A stretch of DNA of 8,639 bases, taken from assembly GCA_023392225.1 (NCBI GenBank), contig JAEVZM010000092.1, forward strand, positions 1 to 8,639. The letters are read 5' to 3'. The notes under the pieces were generated by a model. The model saw only the letters and a list, made by a program, of their open reading frames with translations. It was not told the origin of the DNA and ran no database searches. The DNA comes from Pseudomonadota bacterium. Its GTDB lineage: Bacteria; Pseudomonadota; Alphaproteobacteria; Rhizobiales; Kaistiaceae. Both the position numbers and the translations under genes were made by a program. Positions 1-8,639 of this stretch are shown here, in pieces (position 1 is the stretch's first letter; each line of letters starts with the position of its first letter).

Positions 1-3000
1 CCACGGCGGCTAGCTCGGCAAGGGGGATGTCGGCGATGGACCGCTTCGCGTCGTCGTCGGCGGGTTGGCGGAGCGGCATCACGGTCGTCACCGTGCCCTT
101 GCGCCACACGAAGCGTCCGCTGGATTCGTCGGTGAACTCCGCGTCGCGAAGATGGAGGTCGATGCGCTCCCGGATGCGCGTGCCCGTCCTCAGCCAACCA
201 TGCGCCCGGGCGATGCGTTGCGCCAGGATGTCGACACGAAGTGGTGCCTCCTGCGCAAGAACGGCGTCGATCATCGCGCGGAGGGTCGGGTTGTAGTCGA
301 AGTCGTAGTAGCGCGCCGGATCGGCTTCGAGACCCGACAGGTCGGTGATGCGATAGCGATCGGCCGAGGCGGGCGCGGTGTCCTGCGGCAGCGGGGGCTG
401 ACCTCCAGCGCCAGCGCCGGTCGGGGTCACGATCTCCGCTGGCTCCGCTTCGGGCGGACCGGCGGACGCCTCGTCCGGCATGCGATCGGGCTCATCCTCC
501 TCGGCGGCCGGATCTATCTCGTGACCGATGTCCCAGTGTGCCACGGTCGCGGCGTCGGACTGCCGGGCGCGTCTCTCCCGGTCGGTCTCGAGCGCGACCA
601 GCAGTCGTTCATGCAGACCGTCGGCGCAGCCGGCTGCATCGAACCACCAGTCGGTCGACCACACGCGCTCGATGGTCCAGCCGAGGCCGCGAAGCACCTG
701 CTCGCGCACCTTGTCGCGATCGCGCGCGGTGGCCGACGAATGATACGCGGCGCCGTCGCACTCGATACCGGCGAGGTAGGCGCCCTCGAGGTCCGGGTGC
801 TTGACGCCGATGTCGATCCGGAAGCCGGAGATCCCGACCTGCGGCACCAGGGACCAGCCCCGCGACGCAAGCTCGGCGGCGACCGCTTCCTCGAACGGCG
901 ATTCGTGCTCGCCTTCGGATCCCCTGTCCTGGGCCGGGAGCGCCACGGCGCCGCGCTCGGCAAAGTCGAGGAAGGCTTTCAGATGCTGCGCGCCGACGGC
1001 CTTGGTTCGCGCCGGATCGATCTGGTCGGCCGTGAAGCCGGAAAAGACAACGAGCTCCTGCCGGGCGCGGGTGATCGCGACATTGAGGCGCCGCTCGCCG
1101 CCAGTGCGGTTGAGGGCGCCAAAGTCCATGGTGCGCTTCCCGGCCGTGTCCTCTGAGAAGGTGATCGAGAAGACGATGACGTCGCGCTCGTCGCCCTGGA
1201 CGTTCTCGAGGTTCTTGACGATGGTCGGCTCGACCCGCTCTTCGGCGAAGAACCACTCGAGGGCCGTGTGCTGGCGGCGCGCCTGGTCGAGCAGGTCGAG
1301 GATCAGGGACTGCTGCTGGGCGTTGAAGGTGATGATGCCGAGCGTCGGCCGCATGCGCTCATCGAGGGCGAGCCAGCTGGTCATGCGCGACACCGCCTCC
1401 CGCGCCACGGCTTCCGCCTCGATGCGGTTGGTGCGGCTCTTGCCGCGGTCGTAGATGCCGGGGACCTTCCGCAGCTTCACCGCCTGGTCGTCGACGCTGG
1501 GGCCGGGGAACGTGATCAGCCGGTTCTCGTAGTACTGGTGGTTGGAGAAGGCGATGAGGGACTCGCTGCGGCTTCGGTAGTGCCAGCGCAGGTCGCGCAT
1601 CGGAATGCCCGCTGCCCGCGCCTCGTCGAGGATGCTCTCGAGGTCCTTCTCGTGGTCGGCGATCTCGTCGCCCTCATCCTCGTTGCGGCCGAAGAAGTTG
1701 GTCGGCGGCAGCTGCTTGGGATCGCCGACGATGATCGTCTGCCGGGCCCGGGCGATGGCGCCGACCGCGTCCCAGGTGGTGATCTGCGACGCCTCGTCGA
1801 AGATGACGAGATCGAAGAGCGAATGGTCCGGCGGCAGGTACTGGGCGATGGACAGCGGCGACATCAGCATGCAGGGCGCGAGCTTCCGGAAGCTGCCGGG
1901 CATGGCGGCGATCATCGCGCGGATCGACTGGCTGGGCCGCTGCAGCTGCATCTGGTGGCGGAGCATGCCGAGCTCCGACTTGCGCGGCACGCTCTCGAGC
2001 GAGGGCAGGCCGTGGGCGACGACGCGTTCGACGCGCCGCGTCGCGGCGGACCGGACCAGGTCGTCGAGGTGCTGGAACTCCTCGATCGCGTGCTCGTGCC
2101 GGAATCGGTGGAAGCCGCGGAGCACGGGGTCGGCGTCGAGCACCAGGGGCAGCCACCAGCGCGCATAGGCGAGGCGGAAGACCTCGATCGCATGCTGCGC
2201 CGGGACCTCCCCCGTTTCGAGGCCGGCGACGAGCGGGTCGAGCCCGTATCGGACGGCGGTCTCCTTCGCCGCGCACCAGACGGACCACTCGCGGAACAGC
2301 GTCGCCGAGGCATCGAGCTCGCCGAGCATGGCCCGCGTCGTGGCGTCGGGCAGCCGGTCGGCAGGCCTATCGGGCAACCGCCCGCCGAGGCCGGCGAATG
2401 CGCTGCGCGCCGCCTCGAGCTCTCCGTGGGCGAGGAGAAGGTCCGACGCGGCGGCGTGGAGCGGGGTGGCGGTCGCCCCGGACAGGATTGTGCTGATCGC
2501 CTGCACCACTGCCCTCGCAGCGGCACCGTCGGCGCGCGGCAGGACCAGTGCCGAGCGGATCGCCTCGGCATAGATGACCGTCTTCTCGAGGGCGGCCATG
2601 TCGGTGTCGATGCCGGCAAAGGCGAGCGGCTTGTCGGCGAGGGGGCTGTCCGCAACCTCCGCCCGGGCCTCCGCCATGATGCGAAGGCCTTGCAGGTCCC
2701 GCTCGGGATCGGCCGTTCCGGACGCGGCGAATCCTTGCAGGTATTTCTGGACGCGGCGCTTGCCGAGCATCCCGGCCGGCCATATCGCGGCATTCGCCTC
2801 GCGCCATTGCCGCTCGATGTCGTCGACGTCGAGCCGCGGCAGTGCACCCTCGTCATACCGCGCTGACAGCGTCGCCTGGGCATTGCGATAGCGGGCGATC
2901 GCCTCGCCGAGCGTGATCGCGGCCGGGCGCATCCGCTCGAGGTCGCCGTCGAAGGCCACCCGGACGTCGTGCCCTGCGCATGTCTCGATCGCGTCGGCAA

Positions 3001-5785
3001 GGGCCGTCAGGGCGTTCCTGTAGTCCGCCGGGGCGCCGGGGTCGTGCCCGAGGCCGAGGGCTGCCTCGAATGCGGCGACCGCCTCCATGTAGGATGCGAT
3101 GGCCGCGCGCAGGCGGCCGGCCGCGGACAGGAAGTCCGCTTGCCAGCTCGACGACCATTGCGTGACCTGTACCAGGCGCAGCGCCGGGCGCATGCGCACG
3201 GACCGGAAGGCGAGCGAGAGGTCGTGCACGGCTCCCTCGAGCTCGGCGAACCCGTCCTCGTCGTGCTGGTCGGCGCGGTCCCACGACAGCTCCGGCGCAT
3301 AGAGGTCCCTGCCGCGGATGGCGACGCCGATGGCCTCGTAGGCCGACCAGCCGTTCCGCAGTCGCCGATGCACGGCATCGACATAGTTGTTGAGCTCGTC
3401 GCGCCGGACGCGGAGCTTGTCGTTGAGCGTGATCCACTCCCCGTCGTCGGGCGGAGCAGGGCTTTCCCACGACGCCTTCAGCTGGGCGAGGAAGCGTCGC
3501 CGGTCGGCCTTGTTCGAGTGCAGCTCGAGCACGTGGGCGCCGAGCCCGTGCTCGCGAAGGCGGCGGTAGACGACGTCGAGCGCCGCGGTCTTCTCGGCGA
3601 CGAACAGCACCGTCTTTCCCACCGCCAGGCAATTCGCGATCATGTTGGCGATGGTCTGGCTCTTGCCGGTTCCCGGCGGCCCGATGATCACGAAGTCGGC
3701 GCCCTCGGCGGCGGCGACGCTGGCGGCGATCTGGGAGGAGTCGGCCGGCAGGAGGCAGACGATGTCCGAGGGCGCGTAGTGCCGGTCGATGTCGCGCGCA
3801 TCGCGGAACACGCCCCGCCCCGAGCCGGGCTGAAACGGCTGCTCCGGCGTGTCGATCAGGTGCCGGACCACCCGGTTCTGGCGAAGCGCGTCGGTCCGTT
3901 CGACGAGGTCCTTCCACATCAGGAACTTGGCGAAGGAGAAGGTCGAGAGCGCCGTGTCCTCGACGACTTCCATCCCCGGAACGTCGCGGACCGCCTGGCG
4001 CATCATCGTCAGCACGCGGGGGACGTCGACGCCGCTCTCGTCGGTCGGCAGGTCACCGGCGAACTGGGGCAGGTCGAGATCGAACTCCCGGTTGAGGAAC
4101 TGGAGCAGCGTCGCATTGAACCGCGGCTCGTCCTCGTGGAAGCGGAGCGTGAAGGTCGAGGATGCGCTGCGGCGCTCGAGCTTGACCGGAAGGAGGAGGA
4201 GCGGCGAGCGGTAGACGCGCTCGTCGTCCGCCTTCTTCCGCCAGCGCAGGAAGCCGACGGCGAGGAAGAGCGTGTTGGCGCCACCTTCGGCAAAGTCGTT
4301 GCGGACCTGGCGATAGAGCTCGATCAGCCGCGCCTCGAGCGTCTTGGCCTCGAGCGGCGAGGCGAGCTCGTCGCGGCCGAGCGCTTCCGCCGCGAAGCCG
4401 CGCTGCAGGTCCCGCCCGTGCACGTCGCGGAAGAGCTCGGCGTCGCGCTGGCCGAGCGGGTTCTGCTCGGGGAGCGAGATCAGCCGGATGGCGGCGCCGT
4501 CGGCGAGCCGGTCCTCGAGATAGCCGATATCGGTGCAGAGGAACGGGATCGTCTTCTTCGATTCTGGGAAATTCAGGAGGCGGTTGCGCAGCGTCAGGTC
4601 GAGGAGCTTCGTCTGCCATCGCTCGATTCGCCCGGCCGGCGTCGTCGGCTTGACCTCGATCTCCTCGGCGGGAAGGCTGCCGGCGCCAAGGTCGGGCGGC
4701 AGCGGCAGGGGAACGGGATCGGTATCGTCAGGGACGGGCGGGGCGCGCTCGCGGATGCGCTCGTGGGAGGCGAGGGGCGTGATCCCTCCGCTTCGCGCCC
4801 GCTGCACGTCGATCGCGGCGACGAACTGTCCTGCCTGCTCCTCGTCCAGTCTCTGGGCGAGGGCCCGCTGCGCGGCCTGGATCATCATCGGCGGCCGGTG
4901 GGTGACGCCGGTCGTCTCGAACAGGACGAGCTCGCGGGAGGCGAGCGCCTTCCGCACTTCCATCGCATCCGGCTCGATGGCCCTCGAAAGGGTGCGGGGG
5001 GTGAGCCAGGCGCCGACGGCGGCATGATCGCGGAACAGGAGGACGACGGGGTGAAGGCCGCTCGCCTCGATCGCGGCGGCGAAGAGCAGGCTCGTGTCGA
5101 GGCAGGTCGCCAGCCGCTCGGTCTCCACCGTCGTCGGGCGTCGGATCTTCTGGCCGCGATGCTCGAAGCTTGCCGGAGGCTGTGCATAGTGGAGGCGGAG
5201 GCCGGCAATGGCCGAGTAGATGGCGGCAACCAGGACGAAGCTGCGGTTCGGATCGCCGCTCTGGTAGCCGTCGAGGGCACTGGAGCGGCCGTGCCGCGCG
5301 AGCTGGTCCGCCGCCACCTTCAAGATCCGGCCAACGGCCGGGTCGTTTGGCATGACGAAGGCCGGCAGGAGCTGCGCCATGTCGTCGACGCCGCCCCACT
5401 CGTCACGCGCCAGAAGCCGGACCTCGATGTGTTCCTCCGAGAGCGGCTCGCCGCGCGCGGAGAGCCTGAGCGTGATCTCTCCGCGCTCCGCCTCGTCGAG
5501 GCCCGCGAGATACGCTGCGTCGAGCTCGATCTTGCGATCGCTGAGGCTGATCGCATCCCCGGCGAGCACACGGTCGATCGTCCAGGTCTTCGGTCGGAAG
5601 AACGGCGGGCTCGAACTCAACTCGAGCGTGCATTGCTCGAAAGTCTCGTGGGTCGGATTGCTGATCCGGATCGACCGGACGACCGGAATCGCGTTCTGGA
5701 AGGAGGCGTAGGTGAAGGCCCGAGCGATGTCAGGCTCAAGCACCAGACCCGCGGGCGGTGCGCCAGAGATGTCGCCAAGGTCCAT
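1..5785 (-). CDS. Giant DUF4011/DUF3320-family SF1 helicase-nuclease (3' end beyond window)
   Basis: The frame is open from the ATG at 5785 to the left edge (1,928 codons, no stop). An in-frame stop at 5843-5845 and no other ATG before 5785 fix the start; GGGGAG lies 9 nt upstream. Visible domain order: beta-rich N-terminus (about 1-130); Cys/His segment (130-300; C228, H254) resembling a transglutaminase-like core; proline-rich linker (about 345-385); DUF4011 opening with LLDLTLRNRLLNF (394-406); SF1 helicase with Walker A GPPGTGKS (702-709), DEAS (1330-1333), GDPKQLPP (1354-1361), WHYRS (1401-1405), QGDERD (1530-1535) and NVAITRAR (1568-1575); Vsr-like nuclease (1629-1716; E1632/E1633, D1658, E1675-C-D1677, H1682); acidic linker (about 1751-1822); DUF3320 (about 1830-1900, containing EAPLRVDILAQRIARAHG). 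The family has this order and often approaches 2,000 residues, so only a few dozen residues are probably missing. Inferred role: ATP-driven unwinding or translocation on nucleic acid coupled to cleavage. It is divergent from nurA-herA-sbcD. Family assignment is firm; the biological role is not. Confidence 0.93.
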   Translation of the reverse strand, partial: MDLGDISGAPPAGLVLEPDIARAFTYASFQNAIPVVRSIRISNPTHETFEQCTLELSSSPPFFRPKTWTIDRVLAGDAISLSDRKIELDAAYLAGLDEAERGEITLRLSARGEPLSEEHIEVRLLARDEWGGVDDMAQLLPAFVMPNDPAVGRILKVAADQLARHGRSSALDGYQSGDPNRSFVLVAAIYSAIAGLRLHYAQPPASFEHRGQKIRRPTTVETERLATCLDTSLLFAAAIEASGLHPVVLLFRDHAAVGAWLTPRTLSRAIEPDAMEVRKALASRELVLFETTGVTHRPPMMIQAAQRALAQRLDEEQAGQFVAAIDVQRARSGGITPLASHERIRERAPPVPDDTDPVPLPLPPDLGAGSLPAEEIEVKPTTPAGRIERWQTKLLDLTLRNRLLNFPESKKTIPFLCTDIGYLEDRLADGAAIRLISLPEQNPLGQRDAELFRDVHGRDLQRGFAAEALGRDELASPLEAKTLEARLIELYRQVRNDFAEGGANTLFLAVGFLRWRKKADDERVYRSPLLLLPVKLERRSASSTFTLRFHEDEPRFNATLLQFLNREFDLDLPQFAGDLPTDESGVDVPRVLTMMRQAVRDVPGMEVVEDTALSTFSFAKFLMWKDLVERTDALRQNRVVRHLIDTPEQPFQPGSGRGVFRDARDIDRHYAPSDIVCLLPADSSQIAASVAAAEGADFVIIGPPGTGKSQTIANMIANCLAVGKTVLFVAEKTAALDVVYRRLREHGLGAHVLELHSNKADRRRFLAQLKASWESPAPPDDGEWITLNDKLRVRRDELNNYVDAVHRRLRNGWSAYEAIGVAIRGRDLYAPELSWDRADQHDEDGFAELEGAVHDLSLAFRSVRMRPALRLVQVTQWSSSWQADFLSAAGRLRAAIASYMEAVAAFEAALGLGHDPGAPADYRNALTALADAIETCAGHDVRVAFDGDLERMRPAAITLGEAIARYRNAQATLSARYDEGALPRLDVDDIERQWREANAAIWPAGMLGKRRVQKYLQGFAASGTADPERDLQGLRIMAEARAEVADSPLADKPLAFAGIDTDMAALEKTVIYAEAIRSALVLPRADGAAARAVVQAISTILSGATATPLHAAASDLLLAHGELEAARSAFAGLGGRLPDRPADRLPDATTRAMLGELDASATLFREWSVWCAAKETAVRYGLDPLVAGLETGEVPAQHAIEVFRLAYARWWLPLVLDADPVLRGFHRFRHEHAIEEFQHLDDLVRSAATRRVERVVAHGLPSLESVPRKSELGMLRHQMQLQRPSQSIRAMIAAMPGSFRKLAPCMLMSPLSIAQYLPPDHSLFDLVIFDEASQITTWDAVGAIARARQTIIVGDPKQLPPTNFFGRNEDEGDEIADHEKDLESILDEARAAGIPMRDLRWHYRSRSESLIAFSNHQYYENRLITFPGPSVDDQAVKLRKVPGIYDRGKSRTNRIEAEAVAREAVSRMTSWLALDERMRPTLGIITFNAQQQSLILDLLDQARRQHTALEWFFAEERVEPTIVKNLENVQGDERDVIVFSITFSEDTAGKRTMDFGALNRTGGERRLNVAITRARQELVVFSGFTADQIDPARTKAVGAQHLKAFLDFAERGAVALPAQDRGSEGEHESPFEEAVAAELASRGWSLVPQVGISGFRIDIGVKHPDLEGAYLAGIECDGAAYHSSATARDRDKVREQVLRGLGWTIERVWSTDWWFDAAGCADGLHERLLVALETDRERRARQSDAATVAHWDIGHEIDPAAEEDEPDRMPDEASAGPPEAEPAEIVTPTGAGAGGQPPLPQDTAPASADRYRITDLSGLEADPARYYDFDYNPTLRAMIDAVLAQEAPLRVDILAQRIARAHGWLRTGTRIRERIDLHLRDAEFTDESSGRFVWRKGTVTTVMPLRQPADDDAKRSIADIPLAELAAV

Positions 5786-5794
5786 GTCCGCCGT

Positions 5795-5800
5795 CTCCCC
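5795..5800 (-). promoter_or_regulatory. Ribosome binding site of the helicase-nuclease gene
   Basis: The minus strand reads GGGGAG, 9 nt before the ATG at 5785. It is the best Shine-Dalgarno-like element near any start in the window. With the in-frame stop at 5843-5845 and no other in-frame ATG, it supports the chosen start. Confidence 0.55.
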
Positions 5801-5807
5801 GGCCCGA

Positions 5808-5836
5808 AGTGTAGTTTGGCCCGCTGCGTGGGTGAA
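5808..5836 (-). promoter_or_regulatory. Candidate promoter for the leftward helicase-nuclease gene
   Basis: On the minus strand TTCACC (5836-5831) and TACACT (5813-5808) each match the sigma-70-type consensus at 4 of 6 positions and are spaced exactly 17 nt apart. The predicted transcript start near 5801 gives a very short leader of about 16 nt that would just include the ribosome binding site. Both boxes are weak, so this is tentative. Confidence 0.3.
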
Positions 5837-5841
5837 GGGGA

Positions 5842-5881
5842 ATCACCTATGGGTTGCAGCATGGTCCCGGCTGTAGGTTAT
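5842..5881. repeat. Imperfect inverted repeat in the divergent promoter gap (candidate operator)
   Basis: The arms ATCACCTA (5842-5849) and TAGGTTAT (5874-5881) are inverted copies matching at 7 of 8 positions (ATnACCTA / TAGGTnAT), separated by 24 nt. The arm centres are 32 nt apart, close to three helical turns, so two protein units could bind one face of the DNA. The right arm overlaps the candidate -10 element of the nurA promoter; the left arm lies just upstream of the candidate -35 of the leftward promoter. This could be a shared regulatory site for both transcription units. Short arms make chance a real alternative, and no regulator gene is seen in the window. Confidence 0.35.
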
Positions 5882-5884
5882 CAT
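5854..5884 (+). promoter_or_regulatory. Candidate promoter for nurA-herA-sbcD
   Basis: TATCAT (5879-5884) matches the bacterial -10 consensus at 5 of 6 positions and would place the transcript start near 5891, about 24 nt before the nurA ATG. The best -35-like element, TTGCAG (5854-5859), is weak and 19 nt away (18 nt if TTATCA is taken as the -10). The -10 overlaps the right arm of the inverted repeat, so a protein bound there would block it. Assigned by eye only. Confidence 0.3.
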
Positions 5885-5914
5885 CCCGACAACGCGCGAT
5901 TCTGACCTCCCGAG

Positions 5915-6860
5915 ATGACCAAGCTTCTGATCGACACCTGGGATGCCGAATACGGCTCGTCGTTCGAGGCGTTCGAGAACGACACCGAGTCCGCGTCGCC
6001 GGCACAGGTGGTGGAGGAGGGTCCCTGGGAGCCGATCCCCGGCGTCGCCAAGGACCCTCCCCGGCGCATCGGCTTTCTCGACGGTGCGCGGCGGATCGAG
6101 CTGCGCCTCTTCGCCGAAGACGGCGGCACGATCGCCCCTGCGCTGGCCGGCTCGTGGGGCGTCGGGCTCGCCTGGGGCGGCGAGCGGTCCGAGATCGGCC
6201 TGATCCGGACCGGACGCTCGCTCGTGGTCGGCGGCGGGCTGACCCATGCCGACCTCTGCATGACGGTCGGCAAGGCGCGGATCGACTTCATCGCGACGAG
6301 CGTGATGGGGACGACGCCCGCCGACCCGCTGCAGGGGCTCCAGAACGCGATGCGCGCGGCCGAGGCGGCGCTGGCGAGCGAGGTGATGGCGGCCGATGCG
6401 CCCGATCTCCTCGTCCTCGACGGCCCGCTCACCTACTTCGCCGGCGAGGGCTTGGTGGTCGGCATGATCAAGCGCCAGAACCGCCCGTATCTCCGTCCCG
6501 ACCAGGCGGCGATTCTCGGGCGCCTCGGCGTCGGCGAGCGGACGCCGCTGTTCCTCCTCGCCGACCAGCGGCTGGAGCGCTTCAGCTGGTATCTCCGGCT
6601 CGGGCCGCGCCGCCCGATCGACGGCACGATGACCGGCATCGTCCGACTGGAGACCGCGACTGCCGCGGGGCTTGACGCCGCGCGGCATCTGGCCGACCTC
6701 ACCGCCGCGCTCCTCCCCCGCTTCGCCACCGAATGGGGCAAGGATCCGCGCGCACCCCAGAATCTCTATCCCGTGGCCCAGCTCGAGCGGGAGTTGCATC
6801 ACCGGCTTGGCGACCGGATGATCCTCCGCAGGGCCATCGAATCGGCGCTGTGGGGGGAGA

Positions 6861-6868
<8 letters not shown>
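5915..6868 (+). CDS. nurA: NurA-like nuclease (HerA partner)
   Basis: This 317-residue protein is within the usual NurA size range. NurA nucleases are RNase H-like, metal-dependent enzymes that work as a dimer with the HerA translocase to resect DNA ends. The hallmark first acidic motif is FLDGARR (D56). The second is LVLDGPL (D169), followed by GMIKR (K186) as in NurA proteins. E150, on a probable helix 19 residues before D169, is a candidate further metal ligand. The C-terminal block PQNLYPVAQLE (281-291) matches the conserved NurA 'YP' element, but the usual histidine about 8 residues after the tyrosine appears to be E293, with H295-H296 just beyond. An in-frame stop at 5903-5905 leaves the ATG at 5915 as the first possible start. 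No good Shine-Dalgarno is visible, so initiation may be leaderless or weak. The 3' end overlaps the HerA gene by 8 nt, which suggests coupled translation and stoichiometric production. Confidence 0.85.
6852..6859 (+). promoter_or_regulatory. G-rich ribosome binding region before herA, inside nurA
   Basis: The run GGGGGGAG ends one base before the ATG at 6861 and lies within the last codons of nurA. Its 5' part is at a usable distance, while the GGAG itself is unusually close. The HerA start probably relies mostly on ribosomes finishing nurA (stop at 6866-6868, inside the overlap). Confidence 0.4.
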
Positions 6869-8554
<1,686 letters not shown>

Positions 8555-8558
<4 letters not shown>

Positions 8559-8639
8559 GATTCCTCCATACCGCCGACTGGCACGTCGGAAAGACCATCG
8601 CGCGCCGCCAGCGGCTCGACGAAGCCGCGGCGGCCCACC
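8555..8639 (+). CDS. sbcD: SbcD/Mre11-type exonuclease subunit (N-terminal 28 codons only)
   Basis: Only 28 codons lie before the right edge, but the start MRFLHTADWHVGKT is the signature N-terminus of SbcD/Mre11 nucleases. It contains phosphoesterase motif I, D-x-H (D8, H10), which binds metal. In known systems SbcD pairs with the SbcC/Rad50 ATPase to open hairpins and process double-strand-break or protein-blocked ends. The ATG overlaps the HerA stop codon (ATGA, 4 nt) and has no clear Shine-Dalgarno, so it is probably translated by coupling. The gene therefore appears to belong to the nurA-herA operon. A downstream SbcC-like gene is predicted but not visible. Whether the rest of the catalytic motifs is intact cannot be seen. 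Confidence 0.85.

Noticed and set aside
65..2866. Two more long plus-strand open frames (65-1156 and 1268-2866)
   Set aside because: Both are in the same antisense register as the helicase-nuclease gene and are explained by codon composition; neither has family motifs.
5801..5823. Direct repeat GGCCCG (5801-5806 and 5818-5823) in the gap
   Set aside because: A 6-bp G/C-only repeat is expected by chance in such GC-rich DNA.
2969..5905. A 978-codon open frame on the plus strand, opposite the helicase gene
   Set aside because: It lies in exact codon-to-codon antisense register with the minus-strand gene and lacks recognisable motifs. High GC with G/C-ending codons commonly leaves this antisense frame open. 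The minus frame carries the full helicase and nuclease motif set.

Overview
The window is very GC-rich, densely coded bacterial DNA, with G/C-ending codons, overlapping genes and one short intergenic gap. This suggests a high-GC proteobacterium (perhaps an alphaproteobacterium) or a comparable high-GC lineage; nothing here fixes the taxon. No tRNA, rRNA, CRISPR array, insertion sequence or attachment site was seen.

Layout. Two divergent transcription units flank a 129-bp gap (5786-5914). Leftward, one giant gene fills 5785 to the left edge. At least 1,928 codons are open on the minus strand and the stop lies outside the window. It encodes a DUF4011/DUF3320-type protein: a beta-rich N-terminus, a segment with a Cys/His pattern like transglutaminases, DUF4011, a superfamily 1 helicase split by a roughly 600-residue insertion, a Vsr-like (MTES_1575-type) endonuclease domain, an acidic/proline-rich linker and DUF3320. 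Rightward, three tightly overlapping genes follow: a NurA-like nuclease (5915-6868), a HerA-like hexameric ATPase (6861-8558) and the first 28 codons of an SbcD/Mre11-type nuclease (from 8555). An SbcC/Rad50 partner is expected just outside the right edge.

How the genes may work together. HerA-NurA and Mre11-Rad50 (SbcDC) are the DNA end-resection machines of archaea, where they often share an operon. Here the same combination sits in bacterial DNA, head-to-head with a helicase-nuclease of a kind found in accessory regions. The most economical reading is one functional module that recognises, unwinds and degrades DNA with particular ends or structures. It could serve antiviral or anti-plasmid defence, or be an accessory double-strand-break processing system. 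The function is inferred; the domain identities rest on clear motifs.

The gap holds a weak promoter candidate for each direction and an imperfect 8-bp inverted repeat (5842-5881) that could be a shared operator.
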